Assembly: GCA_026075535.2 (NCBI GenBank)
Contig: AP026541.1
Location: 2,418,001-2,482,000 of the forward strand
Direction of reading: 5' to 3'
Length of the DNA: 64,000 nt
Origin: Tricholoma matsutake
Lineage: Eukaryota; Basidiomycota; Agaricomycetes; Agaricales; Tricholomataceae
This document shows positions 29,620-41,500 of this stretch, piece by piece. The first letter of the stretch is position 1. Every line of letters starts with the position of its first letter. The translations under genes and the position numbers were made by a program. The notes beneath the pieces were generated by a model. It saw nothing but the letters and a program-made list of their open reading frames with translations, was not told the DNA's origin and did not search any database.

Positions 29620-32600
29620 CCATGAGTGCATGAAGCAATGAGCAAAATTGACTCTCCACTTCCTCTGTCATCACCGCTTTCATCGTTTGCTTCTTCCCCT
29701 ATACATGCACCATTTGTTATATGTTCTACAACACCACATCCCCCCTCTCCTCATATTTCTCCTCCACAACTTCCTCCGTTATCAAGTGATGATCTTATCT
29801 GGAGCTCCCCAGTGGTTGGCACAAAGGAACAATGCACTGCAAAGGTGCGTACCAAAGGATACAGAAAGCAAAGGACTACTATTCAGAAGAAACAGGAAGA
29901 TGAGAGGGAGCTTCACATCAGACATGCCACAAATGTGGCTCATGCAGCTGAGGAGTTGGAGGCAAAGAAGTAAGGGATCTTTGACGCCATGCTCAAATCC
30001 TTACAGAATCATAGTTATATGCTTGGCGACCTTCTGCTTTATGTTTCAGACCCAGTTTACAAGCAGGGGATCACTCAATGGGAAGGTCTCTTCTGTGACC
30101 GGTCTTTAATTGGGAAACTTCTTGATCTATGGAGTTCTCAGTCAGTACTGTGTCGCGTGAGCAAATCCACACTTGGGCTATTAATTATGTTTACAAGGAA
30201 GTAAGATGCAAGGCTCATGAAATTACTGCGTCAGGCTTTCTCCAGACACTCCATCGTCCAGTGAACATGGGCCTTGTGCTTGGCTTTGATGTCAGGCACT
30301 GTTGAAGTGTATTTCATGGAACATAGTTCAGTTTTTATGCAAGTCTTTCGGTCATTTGTAACATCTGCACATCAGCTTAGGAATGCCTCCACCACACAGT
30401 TGGCCAAAAAGATGACAGTATGACCCTCAGTTGTTGCATATCTATCAATCTGATTGCAAGAATTCATATAGGTTATAACTTCGGCAGCTCTTTCCCTGCT
30501 CAGTGAATCTAGCTACAGCAACAATTGGTCAAAGAAGATTTTAGGACTGTACATATATAGTTCAGGCTCACAGCGGCAGCTGATAATGATCCTGTCTCAT
30601 CTTGGTCTCTCTGAGAGCTATGATGCCATCACAGGGAAAAAATGGAAACACTGGCAGAAGCGCAGTGATTCACCTGCTAATTCACAAGAACCAACACCCA
30701 GCACTGCACCAGAGGATTTGTTTCAGGGAGGAAGCCTGCGACAGCTGTCTTGTTCAATGATTGACATGGCTTGAGCTGTTGCAGCCACAGGTTTATTTGC
30801 AACTTTGTATGACAATATCAATATGGTTTTCCGAGCTGCTGAACAAATAGTTGGGTGCACTGGTGAGAGCTGCATTGCATGCATGAGGAATAAGTATTGA
30901 TTGCTTAATATAGATGTGCAAGAAAATGGGACATGTGCAATGATTTGGCCCTTGTTCAAGGCATCTCTGGAGGACATGGATGTCTGTGATCTGGAGACCG
31001 CATTTGATCAGGCTGCTCCCCTTAAGGTTACTCTGGGTTTGAATGGGGTGTTTGGATGCCTGGTCTCTTTCATGTGAAGATGGCTGATGTCCATGGTTTT
31101 TTTGTCACACATTTTGGGATGGCAGCTGCAGGACCATGCAATCCTGGCTGTCTTGCTTTCCACAATGGTGTACTACAGCATAAACCCATTGTCCTTACCT
31201 CCCTTCTGCCCTTCTGTACTTGCCGAGATCTAATATTTGTTTCACTCTATGCAAGAGCTCTCCACTGTCTTCTTCTTATCTCAAAATCAACTTCACTAGA
31301 TGACTACACTGATGACGATCTTACCTGGGCAACATTGGAAACTCATGCAGAGCAAATTTTGCTCCAATTTGCGAATCCAGACAGACATTGTTGTGGACCT
31401 CCGAAATCAGTGTTGTTGTGCCCAAGAAGCACCTACAACACCTGACAAAACTTCTTTACGAGCTGGCGACATGGTTTTTGAAAATGCCATCTTATTTCTC
31501 CATGATGCATTACTCTCATGTGAGTTTCACGATGCTGTGAAATGTGGGGACTCTGGCCACGTTGTTCTGGTTCTTAAAACCTGGGCACTCAGCTTTTGTG
31601 GCAGTGGATGTACAAAGTATGCACATGAAATGCTACATCTCATCCACAACATTACTTGTGTCTGGCCCAAGAAGATTTGGTGAGAGAGTTTGATGTATTT
31701 TCTTGGTGGTAACCTTGACACAAAGATTTTCTAGTGATATTGTATACAATAACTGGCTTATCAATCTGACTGGGAAACCGAACTCATGGGTGGAAGTTGA
31801 TCTCATGCAGGAACATATGAACTTCTGGATCCAGGTATCCATTATTCCACCCATCGTAACTGTACTATTTGCTAGCAACTTTCTTCAAAGAACTTTTACC
31901 ATGCACATGGGAGCTCTGCTTCATGGGAGTGGCTTGAAATGATTGCACCCAGTGTGAATGTTCTTCGACAACTTGTCCACAACTTCAAGCAAATGCTTGG
32001 ATCAGATATCAGCACTGCTCACCACCCAATGGATCTGACATACGACCTCCCAGACCTCATGGAAAGCCTTGACCATCATGAGGTTTATGTCTACAAGAAA
32101 GGCCATTATCTTGATGAAGATGATCTTCCTGTTGAGGATGTTGTCTCTACTGGACTTCATGACCTTGTTAAGGGCTCAGGAAACCCTCTTTCAGATTACA
32201 ACACAGCTTTTCTACATTTGCAAGCTCGTTGCTGGTTGGTCCTGCTGGTTGGAATAGACCCACAACCAAATGGTCTCAGCAAAGTCAATCCATCTTTGGG
32301 GCCACTTTTGTTAAGTACTATGGCACCTGGAGATCAATCCTCACCAGTCTCACCCATCATAGACATTGCCTCTTCGGTTGGTGATGCAGTAGTTGGTGAT
32401 GTTGACAGTGAGGATCAATTGGAGATCCTAGACTCTGAGGAAATTGGAGAGTCGTTACTTGCCTATGAAGCAGATACAGAACCAGGTTTATCTTTGGAGT
32501 CAGCTGCAGATGTGTCTCTTGACATGGATTTGGAGGATATCAATTCATGTACAAGAGACTCGGATGCCAGAAACTCTGACTCAGACATGGAGAATAGTGA

Positions 32601-32628
32601 CAGTGCTGTTGATAGTGAGGAAAAGTAA
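29620..32628 (+). CDS. DUF6589-domain protein (multicopy basidiomycete family), probably decayed
   Basis: A Pro/Ser-rich N-terminus (29626-29800) leads into MLGDLLLYVSDPVYKQGITQ (about 30020-30075), ATLYDNINMVFRAAEQIVG (about 30800-30855), GLFHVKMADVHGFF (about 31065), LLSCEFHDAVKCGDSGHVVL (31500-31570), KPNSWVEVDLMQEHMNFWI (about 31780-31833) and SWEWLEMIAPSVNVLRQL (31930-31970). The tail is acidic (32400-32628). Introns at about 31680-31725 and 31835-31875 fit the family motifs on both sides. Stops at 29971-29973 (TAA) and 30772-30774 (TGA), plus frame changes, suggest decay. The function is unknown. The family is widespread and TE-like in mushrooms. Confidence 0.7.
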
Positions 32629-33616
32629 GATCATATGTATACACCGCACAATATCTATCTACTTTGAGGTGGGAGAAGAGAGGGATAATATTCACTGCGT
32701 GTGCAGCTGATAGTAGTCACATCAAACATTAAAATTTGACTGAGTCCCACATCACACTTGGCAGGCAGAGCTGTGACCGTGCCATGTGATGGTCCATTAC
32801 TTCCAGCTGCTATCGCACAAGTTCTATGAGTTGCTGAAAGCGGATGGTCACAAGCCTACTTGGCTGATTTGTTTTATTTAAGTTGGAATAAGAAGATACA
32901 CTATTGGCCCATCATTGGCCAATCATCAGTATTTGGTATTGCTTGACATTGTTGTCATGCCTAAATATAGTATCTCTTTTAGTTTTCATCCATTTTGGAT
33001 GATTTAACTTGAAAATAAAAAGATACTGTTGGTCTAACCTTAAAGGATATTTACAGATGTTTGCTATTATTTGTTAATATATCAAGCAGATCAAAAAGAC
33101 TATATCAGAATCAGTTCTAATTAACTTGTAGAAGGGTATGTAGCTTGGGCATTTTATATTGACAAAATTGTTTATCTTTATTTGTTAAATTATCAAAATG
33201 CTGTATCTTGGTCAATTCTTGGCCAATCTGTTTTATTTAACTTGGAATAAGAAGATACATTATTGGCCAATTCATTGAGATCATATTTGGTATTGTTTGG
33301 CATTGTTTGTGGTATCTCAGTTAGTTCTTCTTTAATCCAACTGATTTAACCTGCAAATAAAATATATACTGTTTGTACATTATCTAATTTAGGTGTGCTA
33401 ACAAAGGTTGTTTATATTTGTTATTAAATCATCAAAAATGCTGTATCTCACCCAATTCTTGTCCCATTTGTTGTATTTAACTTGAAATAAAAAGATATAT
33501 TGTTGGCCCATTATTGAAATCTCATTTGGAATTATTTGGCCTTGTTTGTATAGTTTCAATTTACTATTTCAGTCAGTTCTGATATAAACAATGTTGTATA
33601 CTATTAGACCATCATT

Positions 33617-33890
33617 GTTAAGTGCTGAAATGTAAGAATATCAGAGTTCAAGAGGAATTCCGAGACAGGAAAGGAGACTAGAGATTGAGGTGAATAAACT
33701 TGGTTGATTTATGAACTAAAGAATACAAGCAGAAGTAAATAGATTAAATACTAAAGAGCAGAGTTAGGTCAGAGACCGGTGGAGAACAGAGTACTGGAGG
33801 TATCATAGGAATGGAAACTATATCTAAAATACTAATGCTATGCCAATCATTACTAGGTGACCTTGGTGGAAAATGGTTGGAAGTCCAACA
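33617..33890. mobile_element. Gypsy LTR-like remnant
   Basis: It starts TGTTAAGTGCTGAAATG and contains GAATACAAGCAGAAGTAAAT and TAAATACTAAAG. The order matches the LTRs of gypsy A (43635-44172) and B (53810-54408). The right boundary and target duplication could not be fixed. Confidence 0.5.
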
Positions 33891-33927
33891 AAATCCACAT
33901 TGCTGGAACAGAATCAAGAGATATTAT

Positions 33928-34848
33928 TAAGGTAGGGGACATCCACATCCCGCCAATGTCACATAAATCAGTGTGACAAATCCAAATCAGGTGAAAAAAG
34001 CTGAAAATTGACCTTGTATCTTACACATCCACTATAATACAAATATTTTCTATACAAGTTCTCCTAAATAAGCTATTTTATGTGGCTATGTAGTTTAATA
34101 TACAATAAGGTTTGATGCCAATGAGGAGATTCCAAAATGCATCAATATTGACAGGAATGCGGATATGCAAAGTGCCTATACAGACTAAACTGGGGCCAAC
34201 CCTGAGTCCTCTCAAGAAGATCATCTGGAATGGAATGCATTAGCCACACTCAATTCTATTCCAATTGAGACCATGCACTGGTAAGTCAGTTCTCCAAGCT
34301 TCTTCAGATAGATCTGGCCAAATCAGGATGTTGACTTATCAGTAAAGGTTTGCAAACCGAGCCAGCCAATTTATGGATGCCTATGATAAGGGCCTAAATG
34401 GACAGCAAGCTGCATGAGCAGCAAGGAAGTATTAAGGACACCGTGTACTCCCAGAAAGCCTGATGAATAATTTTGAGAAGGCTCACCTCTCTTAACCTCT
34501 TACTGCTAACACTATAATTACAACATATTTAAGTAATAACTTGAAGTATATAGTTCAAACATACATATTTGCATTATATAGTTTTACAAAACTGATAATC
34601 CCCATAGTAATTCCAGTAGTATACCTTAAATTTGCTTCTCCTCCCTCAATTTACATCGCTCAAGTAAACTGTTGGGGATTTCACATCCTTATATTATATA
34701 GAAGAACTTGTATAGAAAATATCTTGTAAAAAAAATCTGTTTGACTTTGTAGAGGCCCTTTTGAGGTTTGTGTTCCCAATTTGGAACCAGAGTCACACAA
34801 GAAGTAACACCATGTGACATTGGCAGGATGTGGATGTCCCCTACCTTA
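33928..34848. mobile_element. Inverted-repeat element, about 920 bp
   Basis: The outer arms TAAGGTAGGGGACATCCACA (33928) and its complement (ending 34848) pair over about 38 bases. An inner pair (TTTTCTATACAAGTTC near 34047, complement near 34705) extends the arms. There is no transposase frame. A 3-bp TAT duplication is possible, but the AT-rich flanks make this weak. Confidence 0.65.
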
Positions 34849-35689
34849 TATATTTGTTATTATTTGTTATTATGAAAATAAGCTATATCTTCTTTAATGT
34901 TTAACTTGTAATAGAACAAAATATCAGTGATGCATCATTAACATAATAGTTTCCACTGTTTGGTATTATTTATTAGAGCTAAATATGAAGTTTATATTCT
35001 GTATTTTATGTTTTTATATATTATTCTGATCAGCTTCTTAAGCTGATTTAATATTTTTTTATTTCTTTGCATACTATTGGGGTTTTTATTATCAAATATG
35101 TCAGATATTTAGCATTATTTGATTATAAATCATAAAATATAAGAACTTGTATCTGCCAGAATTGGCCCTCACCCCCAAGTGAAGTTAAGACTTGTTCTTC
35201 AAACTGGAAATTGAGGAAAAATTCAGTGGTATAAGAAACATTTCCTTTTCCCCTATGGTCAGTAAGTTCTGTGCAACCATTACAAAAATTGCTATATGCT
35301 TCTTTTCAACCTTGTGCCATAATAGCCTTAATGACAAGAGCAGTGATAATAATCTACCAGTTTAGAGAGAGTAAGAGAGGCTGACAGTAATAATGAATGT
35401 GAACATTGTAGATTCTGTCAAATTAACTCTTTCAGCACTTTTGTTTGGCAGATAACTAGTCAAAAAAACAGCATTCTGAATACACTTTTTCAGCACAATC
35501 AGCATTTGTTGAAATTTCTTCTGGCTGAAACCCATTCAAAAAAAGATTTTGACTACTATAATATCTATGTTTAAATAAAACCACAGTATCATTGCAATCA
35601 AAGTATGATTATAGGCAAAGGATCTACTAAATAAAGAAGATAACATTGAAATTTATTTATTTTTATATTTATTTTTTGGGTTGTTTTTA

Positions 35690-35957
35690 TTTTTATTTTT
35701 ATTTTTATTTTTTGAGATTGAAAAGTATTATAACTGTATATTGTCTTGACAATAACTTATGTAGACCACCTTGGTGAGGTCAGACATATGGACCAAATAC
35801 TTTTGAGCTGACCTCACTGAGATGGTGTATATAATAAATTTAAATTTAAATTTAAGCAATGAGAGTAAACATAAGTTATTATCAAAACAATATAAAAATA
35901 TAAAATTTAACATTTAGTAAATAAAAATATAATATTTCAATCTCAAAAATAAAAATA
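35690..35957. mobile_element. Palindromic MITE-like element in AT-rich DNA
   Basis: The arms TTTTTGAGATTGAAA / TTTCAATCTCAAAAA, ATAACTTATG / CATAAGTTAT and GAGGTCAG / CTGACCTC pair in order around a turn near 35800. A (TTTTTA)n microsatellite lies at the left edge. Confidence 0.7.
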
Positions 35958-36339
35958 AACAGAAAATATCAATGGCAACACTGTTGAGAGACTAATCAAA
36001 ACATAATTTCTTGTATGTTCAATTTGATTTCATTCAGCAACAAAAATCTGGTCTCAATTTTTAGACTTTCATCTTTATGGGATACAAATATCAGCTCTGT
36101 ATATTGCTCAATCAGATATATAAGAAACAAACTCATTCTTGAATGAGAATCAAACACCACTTGTCCACTCTTCAATTTTCTCACTTTTGTTTTCCATACA
36201 CATAGATACAAGTTTCTATAAGACATTGGACTGATTTTAGCTCCTCTTTGGTTATACTTTTCATAGACCATGTGATATCAACCTCTGCATTCTATTTTTA
36301 TATATATCTAGTAGGATCTAGCACATACAATAGCTTCCA

Positions 36340-38300
36340 CATAATATTTGATTTGCTCTCAATCAGTTTCTCAGTAGTGGATTACTCATGGAAAGAGTGC
36401 ACTATTTCTATCTCATGTGCACCAAGACCTTGCTACAATGCACGATTGCAAAAGAAATAGCACATATGTTGATTTTTCTACAATCCATCAGGGAAAACTA
36501 CTGACAATCTGCCTATTTGAAGCTATATATTCACTGACATCATTTCAATGTTGGTCAAAACATGATCAAAACCTGAGATCTTTAATGCCTCCAGCCCCAC
36601 CTTCTCATATTGAAGCCAGTAGTATATTTTGTTTCAACTCATTAAATTCCACCTATAATATATGACTTGCAAGCCTTTTCAGATCTCTACAAGTGGATAT
36701 GCTTTGGCCTTCATTTACTTATGACCAATCTATTTAAGAGTCAGACTTCCAAAATTCTCAGAGGTGAGAAGCCATCTCCATATGCGATTAAATTCATGTT
36801 CGCCACAGAGAAAGCATTGGCCTTCACTGTTGGGAGCAACTCTCGCACACTCAGCTGTGACTCTCTTTATATCATGGGAGATCATTGATCAAGGAATGCC
36901 CAGCATCAAACAAATTTATGGCTGATCAGTCATCTCAGTATTAGATCTTTTTTTTTTCAAAGAAAAACAAAGGCCTTTAGCTAAAGACCTAAAATATCCC
37001 ACAATATTGTCGAAGCATGGACAGATTCTCACATATGGAGAACCACATTACCTGGTGAGTACCCCACCTGGCCTATTGTCTGGGTCATCCCAGCTGTGGA
37101 AATGTTCTTTCCCTATGTTTATTCCATTCAGATTGTATATATTCACATGGGATATTTATTCTGCATAAAGACAAGTATTTATCTTGCTGATGCATTGTCT
37201 TTGCAGGCTTATAAAGCAGAATTCCATATTTGTCCTGTACTTGCTTACTGTTTCCAAACACTCTATAGCAACATTAACAATGATTCACTTCAAAGAGGCA
37301 TAATGATTGCTGATATTGCTTTTGACATGTATTTCAGTGATGTCAAGGCTATTATTGTTGCCATGGGCATGAATGCAAACATTCAGGAAATGTCCACAAA
37401 TGTAGATGACTTTGGCATTGGCTTCATAGAGCCAAAAGATCATAGGGCCTCACTTGCTATATAGATCCATCCTCTTGATTATAGCCAAAATATATATACC
37501 CATCTCACCCAAGCCGTCACTTCAACTCTGGATCAAGTATCTCTGGGTCTCCCTAATCTTGAGACACAGAGGATGCCCTTAAAGAAATTCACTTTATTAC
37601 TCTATGAGATGGGCCGAGAGGATGCTAGTTTCAGATTGGAGGCCTCTATTTGGTTGAAAGGCCAATTTCTCTCCATCCTTAAAGTCACAATCAAATCCAT
37701 TAGTTTGCTTGTTCCTCTGGAGTCAAGGAAGCAATTTGTGATTTATGTTCTCAGCAAGGCAGCTAAATTTAACAAAATTCACTTTATCCCATGGAGTCAA
37801 CAACAGCACAGAGCTGGCCATCCTGCCAAAATACCAGTGTTGAATTTGTGGATGCAACTCGGTGCACCACCTTCTGCTCAAGGAAGGGTCAGTGCACATG
37901 TACCTCATGGATCTGCTAGAATAGCACAAATGGCCCTTACTGCCCAAAAAAGAGCAGAGACAGCTGATACCAATACTAACTGGACTACTTGCGACATGGA
38001 CCTCAACAACCTCTACCCAATGCTAGAACAGACAAAGCTTTTCACCAATTGGGCAATTTTAAAAGAAGGCAGCAAGTGCACTAAGACAATCTATCTGTGG
38101 TTCAAGAATAGCTATGACCAGCACAATGTTTCTCATCATTTTGGCCATATCATTGGCATTTTCTTAGCTCGCAACCTATAGAATCTCTTTGCCCCCAAAG
38201 ACACCACTCTTAAGTTGAATATGGAAGCCTTGAAAATGATGAAGAACATGGCCACATCTATATCAGAGGATGTGGCAGGGTGGTTCAACAGTAAGTAAGC
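36340..38300 (+). pseudogene. Unrecognised long reading frame, four stops in one frame
   Basis: From 36667 to about 38300 one frame continues through stops at 36886-36888 (TGA), about 36982 (TAA), 37462-37464 (TAG) and 38179-38181 (TAG). A segment in another frame precedes it (36417-36665). The protein has aromatic, helix-like stretches (FPYVYSIQIVYIHMGYLFCI), AIIVAMGMNANIQEM, FIPWSQQQHRAGHPAKIPVL and a Lys/Met-rich end. I do not recognise a domain. Length (over 540 codons), coding-like composition and lack of terminal repeats suggest a decayed multicopy or element-borne gene. Confidence 0.4.
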
Positions 38301-38319
38301 TCTGATGATGGTCAGTATG

Positions 38320-38900
38320 TTAACTCAAGTTATATTTATAGGTTGCTTGTCGCTGGTAGTGAGCCTGTGATATCCCTGCATGTCATTAGTGATGTGGCAA
38401 TGTTGGGGTGATATGGAATGTACCTCAACTTGGCATTGTCAGCAAAGTAGCATCCACAATCCACCCAACGAGCAGTGGCTTGTAAGGCTGAAAGGAGGTG
38501 TTGTCAGTGTTAGAATATACATAAAATTTAAGAAACAAACAAGATATCAGTTAATTACAAATGAAAGTAAAGATTGAAAGAGTCCTTACCTGGGGCACAA
38601 ACAATGACAGATGTTGTTTGTGCTCCAGTTGTGGACGAGGCCATTGTTGTTGTGGGGTGGGAGAGAAACCAAGTCACAAAATGCATTGTAGCTTGTGGCA
38701 ATACAGTACAAACAAGTATAAACAGAATATGAAACATGTAAACACGTCAAAAAAGCATAAACAAAAGTGCATGTGACCATGCAAACAGATGCAAAGAGTC
38801 AGTGTTATTTAAACAACTTACATTTTCCTCTTTTCATTCAGGCATGCCCCGAGTTGTACATATATATAATATTATAATTATATGTATGCATATTTTTGTT
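38320..38900. other. No gene recognised
   Basis: Short frames only. No domain, RNA gene or clear repeat was found. Confidence 0.4.
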
Positions 38901-39327
38901 ACCATATAAGTTAAGGACTGTGAGTTTGGTCCTGAACCAGTATACACTGGTTCACACTGGTTATATTAAGTAGTCACAAGAATAAGAACCAAGGACCGAA
39001 CCACTTCAATATCTGGTTGAACTGGGACTGATGGTCCTCTAGGACCAGTTACAATTTCAGTTCAGTCCAGTCTGGAGTACTTTACACTCCCCCACCTATT
39101 CTGGTTGGATTCCGGTTTGTCCAGCTGGAATTTCCAGAATTTCTGGAATCCAGTGGAATTTTTTTTGTATGTAGTTTTCCCTATGCAGCACAATTCCAGT
39201 CAGAATAAGGATCCAATTTACAGCCAGAATCCCTGGAATCTGACCAGACTCATCACAACTGGGATAACAGAAATAGCCAGAATGCATGTGCTTTCCCAAA
39301 TAAAAGTTTGACACACATCAATAATCA

Positions 39328-39400
39328 AACTCTCAACCTTGGGTCTGCATACATAACAGCATGCTTAACCACTGAGCTACCAAGCAATTATTCTTTGGTA
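39328..39400 (-). other. Degenerate tRNA-like segment (outward-facing)
   Basis: On minus, TAGCTCAGTGG fits the A box consensus TRGYNNARNNG, and GCAT...ATGC could form an anticodon-type stem. The B-box region (GAGTTTGATTATT) is degenerate. Confidence 0.4.
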
Positions 39401-39645
39401 TACATTAAATACTTTTATTACCCAACCAAGATACATAGTTAATCACAGCCATTAACAGAATAATTGATAAGTATGCATACACATGACATGTGACATGTGA
39501 CTGCCAGCTCACAACCACTACCACCACTGTCGCCAACGCCGCCTCCTCCTCCTCTCCACTCTACCACCACCACTGTGTGTGCACCCACCACCACCATTCT
39601 CACGCCCAATGCCACCATCACCACCACCTTCAAACAAGCCAACTG

Positions 39646-40370
39646 GATGGAACGCGGGCCCAAACAACGCAGATCGCGTTGTTTGGGCCCTATATAAGTT
39701 TTTTTTGTTTGGTTTTTGTTTTAATAGACTAACTAACTCATTTTTTTTAGTTTTCTAGGTTATAATCTACTAGTAATGACGCCACCACCCACAAACGAGC
39801 CAACATGGGCCCAAACGATGCAGATTGCGTTGTTTGGGCCCTATGTAAGTTTTTTTTGTTTGGTTTTTGTTTTAATAAACTAACCAACTCATTTTTTTTA
39901 GTTTTCTAGGTTATAATCTACTAGTAACGACACCACCACCCACAAACAAGCCAACACGGGCCCAAATGATGCAATCTGCATTGTTTGGGCCCTATGTAAG
40001 TTTTTTTTGTTTGGTTTTTGTTTTAATAAACTAACCAACTCATTTTTTTTAGTTTTCTAGGTTATAATCTACTAGTAATGACACCACCACCTGCAAACGA
40101 GCCAACACAGGCCCAAACGACGCAGATCACATTGTTTGGGCCCTATGTAAGTTTTTTTTGTTTGGTTTTTGTTTTAATAAACTAACTAACTCATTTTTTT
40201 AATTTTCTAGGTTATAATCTACTAGTAACGATGCCACCACCCGCAAATGAGCCAACATGGGCCCAAATGATGCAGATCATGTCATTTGGGCCCTATGTGA
40301 GTTTTTTTCATTTGCTTTTTGTTTTTATAAACTAACTAATTGTAATTTATTGCTTTTTAGGTTGTATACT
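39646..40370 (+). repeat. Tandem array of five 151-bp exon-intron-hairpin units
   Basis: Intron-like segments lie at 39694-39758, 39845-39909, 39996-40060, 40147-40210 and 40297-40360. Each starts GTAAGT or GTGAGT (AT instead of GT in the first), has an ACTAAC branch motif and ends CTAG or TTTAG. Between them are 86-bp exon-like pieces starting GTTATAATCTACTAGTAA and ending in an inverted repeat (GGGCCCAAACGATGCA / TGCGTTGTTTGGGCCC) that abuts the next donor site. Start-to-start distances are 151, 151, 151 and 150. The exon-like pieces contain stops and are not multiples of three. Confidence 0.85.
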
Positions 40371-40649
40371 ACTGGGGACGACCTGCCACGATGAAAAACA
40401 TGCAACCCACGCCCACGCCCACCCAATCCCCTCCTCCCCATTCAAATGGGATGTGAGGCTGTCGACATGGGCTAGGAGGGTGCAGAGGGATGCCAGGAGA
40501 CCCCGGAAGGGGGGTACCTGCCTAGTAAGCACCCACCAACTTCTGTACCTGTGCCATGTCGCACTGATGCACCCAAACCCCCCCCCCCCCCCCCCAAAAA
40601 AAAAGAAAAAAACAGAAATTCAGACAGGGGACGACAGTGATAAATGATG

Positions 40650-40785
40650 ACAAGCCACCCACCCCCAGCCTCACGAGCAACTGCTCGTGGGGTGGATCAT
40701 GGGTGGAACGACAATGATGACAAGCCACCTACCCCCAGCCTCATGAGCAACTGCTCGTGGGGTGGATCGTGGGTGGAAGGACAGA
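40650..40785. repeat. Two copies of a hairpin-bearing block
   Basis: CACGAGCAACTGCTCGTG (7-base arms, 4-base loop) recurs with the context CACCCCCAGCCTC ... GGGGTGGATC about 70 bp apart. Related blocks lie at 195-230, 475-515 and 680-715 in the first element. Confidence 0.75.
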
Positions 40786-40799
40786 CAACAGCGGGGTCG

Positions 40800-41075
40800 C
40801 ATCCCCTCCCCCTCCCCCGCACTTCATGTAGGGAGGGATTTTTTTTGTATTTTTAATTATTTATTAGTATTGTGCCCCCCCTCCCCCATTTTGCGTGGGG
40901 GAGGGATTTTTTTCTTCATGTTTTTACCTCCCCCCTTGCGTTCGGCGCGAGGGGTTAGCTTTTTATGTATATAAATAAAACTCCCTCTCGCATCTTGTGA
41001 GAGGGAGGATTTTTTGTTTATGTATATAATTACAATTATCCCCACTCCCTCGCATTCAATGTGAGGGATGTGGTT
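40800..41075. repeat. Five GC-stem hairpins each followed by a T-tract or AT-rich DNA
   Basis: Stems: CCCTCCC/GGGAGGG (40807-40838), CCCTCCCCCA/TGGGGGAGGG (40880-40907), CCCCTTGCG/CGCGAGGGG (40932-40954), CTCCCTCTC/GAGAGGGAG (40981-41007) and CCCTC/GAGGG (41046-41067). Spacing is about 35-75 bp. Confidence 0.8.
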
Positions 41076-41150
41076 AATTAAAAAAATTTGATCTTAACTA
41101 CTTCAAAAAAAATTAGAGTGTCATGAATAAACATTATATTACTATCTAAT

Positions 41151-41256
41151 AATTCTCCTGTGGCTCAACTGGTTAAGCACACATGTTTGGTTTGTCATGT
41201 GATCACTCTAATCAAGATGTCTCAAGTTCAATCCTTACTCTGCACAAATATATTTT
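41151..41256 (+). other. tRNA-derived (SINE-like) segment with A and B boxes
   Basis: TGGCTCAACTGG at 41161 fits the A box. GTTCAATCC at 41226 fits the B-box consensus GWTCRANNC. ACATG...CATGT between them could pair as an anticodon stem. The acceptor stem does not pair well, so this is tRNA-like rather than a functional tRNA. Confidence 0.55.
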
Positions 41257-41360
41257 GTAGGCACTTTGACAACTTAAGACTTGAAATTTGACTATCCATT
41301 AGGCTATATACTCTAAGTTGAGGATCAGGAGTAACCAGAATCTGGTCAGAATAACCAGAA

Positions 41361-41500
41361 TAACTGGACTCCGACCGGAATAACTGGACTCCAATCAGAA
41401 TAACTGGACTCTGACCGGAATAACTGGACTCCGACTGGAATAATTGGACTCCAACCAGAATAACTGGACTCCAACCGGAATAACTGGACTCCAACCGGAA
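41361..41500. repeat. 20-bp minisatellite, seven units
   Basis: Unit TAACTGGACTCCAACCGGAA with few substitutions. A partial unit precedes it. Related TTCCGG/CTGGAAT motifs occur at the opposite end of the element (39105-39160). Confidence 0.95.

Larger units (their letters stand above)
32640..35100. repeat. AT-rich degenerate repeats
   Basis: The motif TTTAACTTGNAATAANAAGATA followed by TTGGCC recurs at about 32875, 33005, 33235, 33345, 33478 and, more weakly, 34905. Spacings are about 110-245 bp. No gene is seen. Confidence 0.6.

Noticed and set aside
38905..39075. Exact left boundary and target duplication of the outer hAT-like shell
   Set aside because: The left tip is too degenerate and no matching octamer flanks both sides, so only an approximate feature is given.
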